Program-made: the position numbers and the translations under genes
Notes under the pieces: model-generated
The model's input: the letters and a program-made list of their open reading frames with translations, nothing else
Database searches by the model: none
Told to the model about the DNA's origin: nothing
Origin: CAYYVK01 sp964475145
Lineage (GTDB): Archaea; Aenigmatarchaeota; Aenigmatarchaeia; CG10238-14; SCSR01
Direction: 5' to 3'
DNA length: 18,447 nt
NCBI GenBank assembly: GCA_964475145.1
Contig: CAYYVK010000013.1
Coordinates: 1 to 18,447 of the forward strand
Part shown: positions 1 to 6,068 of the stretch, piece by piece
Numbering within the stretch: position 1 is the first letter of the stretch
Layout of the letters: each line of letters starts with the position of its first letter

Positions 1-163
1 CCTTATCTTCTTCGTCGCTAACAACCAATTCAACTTTATCCTTATCTATATTTCTGGCGTAGATTTTCTCTATTCCACTTTCCATCGCTTTTTCTAGCAA
101 GAAGAGTCTATACCCTACACTTTGAGCCTTTTCGCCTTCGATTAAAATTCTCGTCGAAACCAC
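1..163 (-). CDS. Acylphosphatase-like protein (partial, C-terminus beyond the window)
   Basis: Reading the minus strand from a GTG at 163 gives 54 residues that resemble the N-terminal half of acylphosphatase, a small enzyme that hydrolyses acyl phosphates. The stretch GEKAQSVGYRLF matches the family's G-x-V-Q-G-V-G-F-R phosphate-binding loop and keeps its arginine. The later YARNID matches the family strand that carries the catalytic asparagine. An in-frame TAA sits two codons before the GTG, so the start cannot lie further upstream, and a GAGG ribosome-binding site lies about 10 nt before it. The first loop glycine of the family pattern is replaced by Ser (QSVG rather than QGVG). The end of the gene is cut off by the window edge. 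Confidence 0.6.
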   Translation of the reverse strand, partial: MVSTRILIEGEKAQSVGYRLFLLEKAMESGIEKIYARNIDKDKVELVVSDEEDK

Positions 164-270
164 TTCTTAGTCCCTCATTTTCGATTTAGACGTCGGGGTT
201 CAGTAATAATACCTCCTCTTTAAATAAATGTGTTTGCAAGATAATGAATATTAAAATTTGTACAAATCCT
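164..270. promoter_or_regulatory. Short intergenic region upstream of the acylphosphatase gene
   Basis: This gap separates the acylphosphatase start from the end of the thiolase gene; both are on the minus strand. On the minus strand it holds an AT-rich TTATTTAAAG element near 219-228, a plausible TATA box, followed directly by a strong Shine-Dalgarno-like AGAGGAGGT at 211-219. No ATG, GTG or TTG follows that site at normal spacing. A second GAGG at 173-176 serves the GTG at 163. No RNA gene was recognised here. Confidence 0.3.
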
Positions 271-1110
271 TTAGACCCAAGAAGGATTTCTTTTCGTTAA
301 TCTACAAAAAGCACAAATTTCTTTGTTTGTAGGTTCTCCACAAAGCTTACAACTAGTTAAAGCATCTTCTTTGTAAAAATAATTGCTGATTTTTTCTATA
401 GAGTTTATAATCTTTTCTCTAAACTGAGGAAATTCTTCGCCCAGCTTATAAATAACTTCATACAACCTTTTTGTCTTATCGGATATTTTCATTTTATCAG
501 GAAAATAAGGACAAATACTTTCATCCAGAAAAGGAATGTTTAAAAATTTGCAGAAATCTTCGTTTTCTTTTGCTCTAACAAAGAATAAAGGTCTAATTTT
601 TGTTAAAAGCTTTTTGTTTTCACTTTCAACTTTTGGCTTAAACTTTCCTATCCAAGAGAAGTTCAGGTCTAGCAAGTTTTTGAAGAAGAAAGCTGTAAAG
701 TCGTCGGCATGATGACCGGTTGCAACTTTTGTAGCACCTAAGTCCCTAGGAATTTTATTAATCAAGTATCTCTTTATTACACCACAAACGCTGCAAATTG
801 GTCTTCCACTCTCTTTAGAAATTTTCTCAATAGAAATTCCCTTTTCTTTTAGGTTATAAGTGAAAAGCTGGACGTTTGCAAGGCTAGCTTGCTTTTCTAC
901 AACTTCCTGAACTTTATCTGAAGTAAGGCCTCCTAAATTTATATGAAAAGCGTTCAGCTCAAAATCCATAACTTTTTTAAACTCTTTCAAAATAAATAAA
1001 GCAGAGGCGCTATCTTTACCACCACTTAAAGCAACAAAAACTTTATCGCCCTCCTCAACCAGCTTAAACTTTTCTATCGTTTTAAAAACTTTCTTCAAAT
1101 AAGCTTCCAT
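271..1110 (-). CDS. TtuA/TtcA-family tRNA 2-thiolation protein (PP-loop ATPase)
   Basis: This 279-residue protein belongs to the adenylating PP-loop family that thiolates tRNA (TtuA/Ncs6/TtcA group). It has the ATP PP-loop SGGKDS at residues 29-34. C106-x2-C109 (CSVCG) and a later Cys in SICPYF are the three expected ligands for the catalytic Fe-S cluster. A C-terminal zinc knuckle, CKLCGEP...CAFC, follows. The family GHNxDD segment appears as GHHADD. TtuA/Ncs6 proteins usually begin with a zinc finger of two CxxC pairs; here the protein starts directly at the helix before the PP-loop, so that finger is missing. The ATG at 1110 faces the divergent gene at 1165 across a shared AT-rich promoter (TTTAAGTTTTAAAT at 1126-1139). 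The family is clear; the exact tRNA position modified is not. Confidence 0.8.
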   Translation of the reverse strand: MEAYLKKVFKTIEKFKLVEEGDKVFVALSGGKDSASALFILKEFKKVMDFELNAFHINLGGLTSDKVQEVVEKQASLANVQLFTYNLKEKGISIEKISKESGRPICSVCGVIKRYLINKIPRDLGATKVATGHHADDFTAFFFKNLLDLNFSWIGKFKPKVESENKKLLTKIRPLFFVRAKENEDFCKFLNIPFLDESICPYFPDKMKISDKTKRLYEVIYKLGEEFPQFREKIINSIEKISNYFYKEDALTSCKLCGEPTNKEICAFCRLTKRNPSWV

Positions 1111-1164
1111 AATATCGTTAAAATTATTTAAGTTTTAAATCCTTTTTCTCCCATTTTATCTTCT

Positions 1165-1446
1165 ATGATAGTAAAAATAAGCAAAACAGCTAAGAAAATT
1201 TTGCTTAACATAGATGTACAAAAGTATTGCAAGCTGACAAACGATATATACAGATTGCCAGATTCTAAGTTTATGATGACAACAGAAAAGGAACAGGAAG
1301 TCAGAAAGTTTATTAAGAAGTATTTTCCGGAAGTGTTAGAAAATTACAACGTATTTCTGGTTCTAAAAGATTATGAGCCTTGGAGAGGTCCGGTGTATTC
1401 CTTAGTGTTAAGGGAAAAAACAAAAAAGTTAACAACTAATAAATAA
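1165..1446 (+). CDS. Hypothetical protein, first gene of the hydrogenase-maturation group
   Basis: This is a 93-residue soluble, basic protein (N-terminus MIVKISKTAKKILLNIDV) that I do not recognise. It has no membrane segment and a single cysteine. A mixed helix/strand pattern is plausible, with a mid-protein PEVLENYNVFLVLKDYEPW and a lysine-rich end. A TATA-like TTTTAAATCC is centred about 28 nt before the ATG, with no clear ribosome-binding site, so the mRNA may be leaderless or nearly so. Its stop lies 2 nt before the HypC-like gene. Co-transcription with a hydrogenase chaperone and protease suggests a role in hydrogenase assembly, but nothing in the sequence itself shows this. Confidence 0.6.
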   Translation: MIVKISKTAKKILLNIDVQKYCKLTNDIYRLPDSKFMMTTEKEQEVRKFIKKYFPEVLENYNVFLVLKDYEPWRGPVYSLVLREKTKKLTTNK

Positions 1447-1448
1447 GT

Positions 1449-1877
1449 ATGTGTAGCTTTTCAGACAAAGCTTTAGTGCTTCTTGCAAGATATGGAATAG
1501 GTTGTGCACCTCTAGAAAAAAGGGAAGAATTAGAAAAAATGATAAAGGAAGGAAAGTGTAACGAAGATCTTCTAAAGCTTCTCTTCCCTACAGCCTACAC
1601 TGCTATCCTTAAAAGTTCTAAAGATTTAGTAACAGAAGAGGATGTAAGAAAATACTTCCTTCTTACTCATAACAAGTTTGTTCAGAAAGCAAGGAAAGGA
1701 TTTTGCACCGCTTACCTCGCAAAAGTTGAAAAATGTTACGGGAATGAATGTGATGTTCGGCATAAAGAAGGAAGAGAAAGGGTAAGGTGTTTCGAAGAAC
1801 TGAAGGAAGGAGATTTTGTGATAGTCCATTTAGGCTATGTGGCCGAAAAGTATGATAAAAATTTACGTACTTGGTAA
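1449..1877 (+). CDS. hypC: HypC-like hydrogenase maturation chaperone with an extra N-terminal domain
   Basis: The last 60 residues of this 142-residue protein look like HypC, the chaperone that works with HypD to carry the Fe(CN)2CO group to the large subunit of [NiFe] hydrogenases. Visible are GFCTAYLAKVEKCYG, matching the MCLAxPGKVxEI start of HypC, and EGDFVIVHLGYVAEK (about 120-134), matching VGDYVLVHxGFAxxK. In ordinary HypC the essential cysteine is residue 2. Here the equivalent is C86, preceded by an unrecognised helical domain of about 82 residues with LFPTAYTAI and EEDVRKYFLLTHN. The protein also begins Met-Cys, so an N-terminal cysteine exists but lies outside the HypC fold. The neighbouring maturation protease overlaps its last 26 bases, supporting the assignment. 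Confidence 0.72.
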   Translation: MCSFSDKALVLLARYGIGCAPLEKREELEKMIKEGKCNEDLLKLLFPTAYTAILKSSKDLVTEEDVRKYFLLTHNKFVQKARKGFCTAYLAKVEKCYGNECDVRHKEGRERVRCFEELKEGDFVIVHLGYVAEKYDKNLRTW

Positions 1878-2223
1878 CCCACTGATTAAAGAAGATAAAC
1901 TAGCTTTAGATGTAGCTGAAGAACTGAAGAAAAAGTTTAAAGAAGTAGAATTTGTAGAGTTTGACCCAATAGAAACAGTAGAAGGTAATGTTTGCTTCAT
2001 GGATGTAGTTAAGGGAATAGACGATGTGCAGATAATAGAAGAAGAATTGTTCGAACTGCGTAGGCCGTATAGCTTGCACGATTTTGACCTTTCTCAAGCA
2101 ATTCCCCTGCTAAAGAAGGCCGGAAAGCTAAAGAGTTTCAAGCTTATAGCAATTCCCTTTGGGATGAAGAAAGGAGAGGCAGTAGAAAAAGTTGAAAAGT
2201 TGATTAGGAAACTTTCCACTTGA
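1852..2223 (+). CDS. [NiFe] hydrogenase maturation endopeptidase (HycI/HybD family)
   Basis: This 123-residue protein matches the nickel-dependent endopeptidases that remove the C-terminal tail of the hydrogenase large subunit after Ni insertion. It starts MIKIYVLGNPLIKED, the family GNxLxxD(D/E) loop. Candidates for the three nickel-sensing ligands are D15, D51 (FMDVVKG) and H76 (SLHDFDL). It is somewhat short for the family (about 150-160). The ATG at 1852 is preferred over an in-frame ATG at 1837 because it places the family motif at the very start; either way the gene overlaps the HypC-like gene and is probably translationally coupled. Its 3' end overlaps the convergent large-subunit gene by 20 nt, so protease and substrate are encoded tail-to-tail. 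Confidence 0.8.
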   Translation: MIKIYVLGNPLIKEDKLALDVAEELKKKFKEVEFVEFDPIETVEGNVCFMDVVKGIDDVQIIEEELFELRRPYSLHDFDLSQAIPLLKKAGKLKSFKLIAIPFGMKKGEAVEKVEKLIRKLST

Positions 2224-3496
2224 TCTTGAGAAAGTGGCTAGCGCAGCTAAAGCAAGGATCGTAAGCTCTTATCAGCTTTTCTACTTCATGCTGTATTTCA
2301 TGCTTTTTCTTTTTCTCTTCTACCATTCTTTCAACAAGAACCTTTATGTCTCTTTCCATCTGAATGTGGTTCTGAGCAGTAGGAATTACAAAATTAGCAA
2401 ACTTGACTTTACCTTCTTCGTTCAGGTATATCATGTGGTAAAGAGTACCACGAGGAGCTTCTACAACACCAACACTTTCAGTAGCTTTAACCTTTATTTC
2501 TGGTAAAATTTCTTGTTTAAACTTGTAATTTTCAAAAACGCTTATACAAGAATCTACAGAATGCAAAATTTCTATTGCTTGAGCTAAATTGTTGTGATAA
2601 ATGTTGTCTGATGGAAACATCTTCAATACATCAGGGATACTTTCTTTAGTTTCTTCGATAAGAGCTTCTTTATTCAGGTTTATTCTTGCCAGTGCTCCTA
2701 CCATATACTCTTTCCCTTCAAACTGGAAAGCAGTAGCTTGCGAATAAGGAATAACAACTCTTGTTACAAAATCCATGAATTTTTCTTCAGGAATTACTAT
2801 TCCGTCAGAGCTTCTTATCTCACCTTCTATAAAGTTGAAGTGAGGTGCACAAAGGGCAACATAATTTCTCTTTTTCGTAAAGTTAAAATCACACTTTTCA
2901 AGAATGCTTATTAGCTTCAGAATTTTTTCTCTTACACTCTTAAGCTTTCTCACTGCTTCTTCCACTTCTTCTTTGGTGGGTATTTTTGAAAAACCGCCTA
3001 TTCTTAATTCAGTTGGGTGCACAGCTCTTCCACCAATTATCTTACAGACAAAGTTGCCCGCATCTTTAACATCGAAAGCATCTTTTACTATTTCAGGATC
3101 TTCGTCTGAAAGCTCCAACAAAGAATCTTTTCCAAAAATGTCTGGGAGTGTGAAAAAGTATAGATGCATGGCATGATCTCTTATCATCAAACCAAAGGAT
3201 AAAAGCTTTTTCATCAGAATGGTTTGTTCGCTTACTTCAATTCCTAACCCTTTCTCTATAGCTTCGGTAGATGCTAAAGCATGAGCAATACTACAAGTTC
3301 CGCATATCCTTGAAACAAACTCAGGGACTGATAAGTACTGCTTTCCTCTAACACCTTGTGTGAAGAATCTTTTATTTTCTTCCACCTTTAGCTTTACATT
3401 TTCTACCTTCCCTTTTACCACTTCTACTTCCAAGCTAGCATGACCTTCTGTCTTACTTATTCTTTCAACGCTTATGTGAAAATTACCTATATGCAT
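2204..3496 (-). CDS. [NiFe] hydrogenase large (catalytic) subunit, group 3-like
   Basis: This is a 430-residue large subunit that holds the Ni-Fe centre. The N-terminal motif RICGTCSIAH gives C65 and C68 as Ni ligands plus H72; the C-terminal motif DPCFSCASH gives C415, C418 and H421. The TEGH near residue 17 matches the conserved glutamate used for proton transfer. GGRAVHPTELRIGG resembles the soluble group 3 enzymes (F420-nonreducing and sulfhydrogenase alpha subunits) more than membrane group 4. Only 9 residues follow H421, a very short tail for the maturation protease to remove. It is translated immediately after the small subunit: the ATG at 3496 abuts the preceding stop. No diaphorase, ferredoxin or membrane subunit lies in the window. 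Confidence 0.9.
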   Translation of the reverse strand: MHIGNFHISVERISKTEGHASLEVEVVKGKVENVKLKVEENKRFFTQGVRGKQYLSVPEFVSRICGTCSIAHALASTEAIEKGLGIEVSEQTILMKKLLSFGLMIRDHAMHLYFFTLPDIFGKDSLLELSDEDPEIVKDAFDVKDAGNFVCKIIGGRAVHPTELRIGGFSKIPTKEEVEEAVRKLKSVREKILKLISILEKCDFNFTKKRNYVALCAPHFNFIEGEIRSSDGIVIPEEKFMDFVTRVVIPYSQATAFQFEGKEYMVGALARINLNKEALIEETKESIPDVLKMFPSDNIYHNNLAQAIEILHSVDSCISVFENYKFKQEILPEIKVKATESVGVVEAPRGTLYHMIYLNEEGKVKFANFVIPTAQNHIQMERDIKVLVERMVEEKKKKHEIQHEVEKLIRAYDPCFSCASHFLKIKWKVS

Positions 3497-3967
3497 TTAG
3501 GCTCCCTCCTTCAAGTACTTCTCTACTAATTTTATAGCTTCTTCTTCTAGCATAGGACATCCAGGAATTTCTTCATCAACTTTTATTACATCCTTGACTG
3601 AAAGAGCTGTTTGTAGGTGACCAAACTTTGAGAGGATTGGCTTTATTTCTTCTACAGTTTCCTTGTCAAAAAAGTTTCTTATGTTTGATGGTGAACCTGA
3701 AATAGCACAGCTTCCTAATGCTACTACCTTTTTGCTCACTTTTCTAATTTTTTTCAAAAACTCCTTTTCCTTTCTAGAAGATACAACACCTTCTACAAAA
3801 GCTAAATCTATATCTTTTAGTTCTTCTTTCTTTTGAATAAGTCTGAATGCCTTAAAATCCAAAAAATCTTTCCATTCTTCATATTTTTTGTTTAAAAGCT
3901 CTAGAAAGTTTATGCTGCAGCCTTCGTCACAAGTCAGCGAGAAAAACGCAACTTTTAACCTTTTCAT
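3497..3967 (-). CDS. Truncated [NiFe] hydrogenase small subunit, one Fe-S cluster
   Basis: This 156-residue protein aligns with the N-terminal domain of group 3 hydrogenase small subunits (HydD/MvhG type): AFFSLT then a cysteine motif, DLAFVEGVVSS, VVALGSCAISGSP, and KVDEEIPGCPM. Cysteines at 13, 17, 87 and 137 can bind the proximal [4Fe-4S] cluster. The first motif reads TCDEGC, whereas the family has T-S-C-x-G-C, so the first ligand has moved by one residue (C-x3-C instead of C-x2-C). The usual C-terminal 100 or so residues carrying the medial and distal clusters are absent; the protein ends 17 residues after PGCPM. A one-cluster small subunit is normal in membrane group 4 but not in group 3. 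The AT-rich region at 3968-4026 is a shared divergent promoter. Confidence 0.85.
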   Translation of the reverse strand: MKRLKVAFFSLTCDEGCSINFLELLNKKYEEWKDFLDFKAFRLIQKKEELKDIDLAFVEGVVSSRKEKEFLKKIRKVSKKVVALGSCAISGSPSNIRNFFDKETVEEIKPILSKFGHLQTALSVKDVIKVDEEIPGCPMLEEEAIKLVEKYLKEGA

Positions 3968-4026
3968 AATTTTTATTCTAATCTTTTGTTTTTAAATTGA
4001 TAAGTCCAATAATTTTTAAGATAAGC

Positions 4027-4338
4027 ATGGAAGAAAAGGTAAAGCTAAAAGCAGTCTCGGTGCCAGTTTTTGCAGATGAAGTAGTTGTTGGCAGAGTAAT
4101 AAAAGCGATAAAGGAAGGGGAGGAAGTGAAAAAAGATGGCTACATAAGGATAGGCTTTATAGACATGACAAAGGGTCAAATCTTTTCTGAAATAGTCTTG
4201 AGCCCTTTAACTGCTAAGGCATTGATAAAAATATTGAACGAGAACTTAGCAGCTTTAGAAGAAGAGATGAAGAGTAAAGAATTGCCCGCAAAACCTTTAG
4301 AAACAAAGAAAACAGAAGAGCTAACTTACATAGGCTGA
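4027..4338 (+). CDS. DUF3467-like small protein
   Basis: This is a 103-residue protein of unknown function. The stretch IGFIDMTKGQIFSEIVLSP followed by TAKALIKILNENLAALEEE resembles the DUF3467 pattern of a short beta region, then LSPxHAKxLxxALxxNIxxYE. The last 25 residues are charged and probably disordered. The ATG at 4027 is preferred over an upstream in-frame TTG at 3997, which lies in the promoter region. TTTTTAAATTG at 3989-3999 is a suitable TATA element, probably shared with the divergent hydrogenase operon. It leads a plus-strand group with the next two genes. The family call is tentative. Confidence 0.6.
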   Translation: MEEKVKLKAVSVPVFADEVVVGRVIKAIKEGEEVKKDGYIRIGFIDMTKGQIFSEIVLSPLTAKALIKILNENLAALEEEMKSKELPAKPLETKKTEELTYIG

Positions 4339-4342
4339 TTGG

Positions 4343-4528
4343 ATGAAGAAGAAAAGTGCTAAACTGTTGATTTGGCTAGCCCTAGCTTTTATTGTTGTTG
4401 AAGGAGTAGCTTCCATAATTTACCATGCTCCAAACGATCCTAACTTACTCTCAATAACAAATATGGGAAGGTATACAAGAGTTTTAGCTGCTTTGGTTGT
4501 GATGCTTCTTCTTAAGGGAATGGAATGA
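4343..4528 (+). CDS. Small two-helix membrane protein
   Basis: This 61-residue protein has two hydrophobic segments, about 7-26 (LLIWLALAFIVVEGVASIIY) and 44-58 (TRVLAALVVMLLL), joined by a short polar loop with HAPNDPN. The lysine-rich N-terminus suggests that both ends face the cytoplasm. It starts 4 nt after the previous stop and its TGA overlaps the ATG of the methyltransferase-like gene (ATGA). The two are probably translationally coupled and may form a membrane complex. I do not recognise a family. Confidence 0.65.
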   Translation: MKKKSAKLLIWLALAFIVVEGVASIIYHAPNDPNLLSITNMGRYTRVLAALVVMLLLKGME

Positions 4529-5034
4529 ATGAGTGGGTATTAGCTTTTATCCCATTCTTACTCTACTTCCTTTACAAGATAGTAAGTGGCCAGGCTATTT
4601 ACATTCCTTTACCTAAAGCTACTGTCAGAAAGATTTTGAAATTAGCAAAAGTAAAGAAGGGTGAGCTTGTTTATGATTTGGGTTCAGGTGATGGTGGGGT
4701 AGTTCTTTTGGCAGCAAAGGAGTTCGGTGCTAAAGCTGTTGGAATAGAGAAGAACAAGTTGCTTGTGAAGATTTCAAGATGGCGTGTTAAAAGAGCTGGT
4801 TTGGAAAATAGAATTAAGATTTTAGAGAAAGACTTTTTTGATTGCAATTTAAGTAAAGCAGACGTGATTATAGCTTATCTTACTCAAAAGCTTAACGACG
4901 AGTTAAAGCCAAAGCTCGAGAAAGAGCTTAGAAAAGGGGCAAGAGTAGTTTCTGCATCTCACGTGTTTAAAGGGTGGAAGCCTGTTAAGAAGGCAAAGAC
5001 AGGACACTTCTATTCTTACTTGTACATAATGTAG
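4525..5034 (+). CDS. Membrane-anchored class I methyltransferase, aKMT/FAM173-like
   Basis: This 169-residue protein has one N-terminal membrane helix (about residues 4-20) followed by a SAM-binding Rossmann fold. Motif I is VYDLGSGDG (D51-G57). AVGIEKNKLLV is the acidic strand-2 end, and LEKDFFDCNLSKADVIIAYL is the strand-4 region. The order and the ending (LKPKLEKELRKGARVVSASHVFKGWKP...YLYIM) closely follow the archaeal lysine methyltransferase aKMT and the related eukaryotic FAM173 proteins, which methylate lysines on proteins. Soluble aKMT lacks a membrane anchor, but the mitochondrial FAM173 relatives have one, so a membrane protein substrate is a reasonable inference. It is coupled by a 4-nt overlap to the small membrane protein upstream. 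Confidence 0.75.
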   Translation: MNEWVLAFIPFLLYFLYKIVSGQAIYIPLPKATVRKILKLAKVKKGELVYDLGSGDGGVVLLAAKEFGAKAVGIEKNKLLVKISRWRVKRAGLENRIKILEKDFFDCNLSKADVIIAYLTQKLNDELKPKLEKELRKGARVVSASHVFKGWKPVKKAKTGHFYSYLYIM

Positions 5035-5084
5035 AAGCTTTTGTTCAAGAAAAGAATTAAAAGTTTAGAGTTGAACTAAATTCT

Positions 5085-5315
5085 ATGGGAGGATACTGGT
5101 TTAATCGAAGAGAAATAGAAAAAGAGTTAAAAATTTTGAGAGAGTACTTGAAGGAAAATGTAAGAAATATTGGTTGGAAGGAAGAAGGGGAACTTTTGGA
5201 ACAAATACAAATGTTGAAGGAAGATTTAAAGTATGCAAAAAAGAGAAAGCAGCCAACTCAGAGAGTTTATTCCCCACATGTTCTAGAAATGAAAATTAAG
5301 TACGGTTGGAAGTAA
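5085..5315 (+). CDS. Hypothetical protein upstream of the radical SAM gene
   Basis: This 76-residue, highly charged protein is mostly helical by composition. A probable amphipathic or coiled-coil helix spans about 8-55 (REIEKELKILREYLKEN... ELLEQIQMLKEDLKYAKK). The end is basic and aromatic (QRVYSPHVLEMKIKYGWK). No cysteine, membrane segment or known motif was seen. One base separates it from the radical SAM gene, so the two are almost certainly co-transcribed. It could be a partner or substrate of that enzyme; this is inference from position only. Confidence 0.55.
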   Translation: MGGYWFNRREIEKELKILREYLKENVRNIGWKEEGELLEQIQMLKEDLKYAKKRKQPTQRVYSPHVLEMKIKYGWK

Positions 5316-5316
5316 G

Positions 5317-6045
5317 ATGGTAAATTTTCCTTTTGACCCGATTGAAAGAGCAAAAGAAGTTGAAAGTATAGTCATGAAAAATCTTGAGAGAAAGTATTAT
5401 CGGTTTAGGTATGCAAGGTATTATGGAGGAATTGCAACTGCAGATACTGTTGGCTGCTGTTTTCTTTGTTGCTATTGTTGGAACTACTTAAGGAATTTAA
5501 GCCCAGAAAAGTTTGGAGAGTTTTATTCTCCTGAGAAAGCTAGCGAGAGAATTTTGCAAATAGTAAGGAAAAAAAATCTGAATAAAGTTAGAGTAAGCGG
5601 GGCAGAACCTATTTTGGGAGAAAAATCTTTTGAGCATTTTTGTAAGCTAATTGAAAAAATTTACGATGAAGATCCTAGGATAGAATTTATCCTTGAGACA
5701 AATGGTTTGATTCTTGGTTTAAACGAAAAATTTTGTAAAAGGCTTGCAAGATATCCAATTTTAGTTAGAGTTTCGATTAAAGGTTGGGATGAAAAAAGTT
5801 TTGAAAAAATTTCTGGGGCCGAAGGAAAATGTTTCATCTATCCTCTAAGAGCAATAAAAAGCTTGCAAAATTATGGAGTAGAAGCATGGCCTGCTGTAAT
5901 GTATGAAATTTTTCGCCAAGATGGGATAAAAGCTTTAAAAAAGAAGTTAGAGGAAGTTGGAATAGAAAGTGAGATAGAAACTGAGTATCTTGAGATTTAT
6001 CCTTTTGTGATCAAGAATTTAAAGATGAGAAAAGTAAAGATTTAA
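5317..6045 (+). CDS. Radical SAM protein
   Basis: This 242-residue protein has the CX3CX2C [4Fe-4S] motif of radical SAM enzymes at C47, C51 and C54, within GCCFLCCYCWNY. It is followed by VRVSGAEPILGEKSFEHF (the GGEP-like SAM-binding motif) and IEFILETNGLILG, typical of the activase-like branch of the family. Two further cysteines (48, 52) sit inside the motif. The core is of normal size for a short radical SAM protein, and no SPASM-type cysteine cluster is visible at the C-terminus. The substrate cannot be assigned. It follows an unknown 76-residue gene by one base and precedes a winged-helix gene by 23 nt. Confidence 0.8.
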   Translation: MVNFPFDPIERAKEVESIVMKNLERKYYRFRYARYYGGIATADTVGCCFLCCYCWNYLRNLSPEKFGEFYSPEKASERILQIVRKKNLNKVRVSGAEPILGEKSFEHFCKLIEKIYDEDPRIEFILETNGLILGLNEKFCKRLARYPILVRVSIKGWDEKSFEKISGAEGKCFIYPLRAIKSLQNYGVEAWPAVMYEIFRQDGIKALKKKLEEVGIESEIETEYLEIYPFVIKNLKMRKVKI

Positions 6046-6068
6046 ATTTTAAAGGCGATTTTTTAGCT

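Noticed and set aside
1837..1851. Upstream ATG for the maturation protease
   Set aside because: It adds five residues before the conserved MIKIYVLGN start and deepens the overlap with the previous gene; the ATG at 1852 fits the family better.
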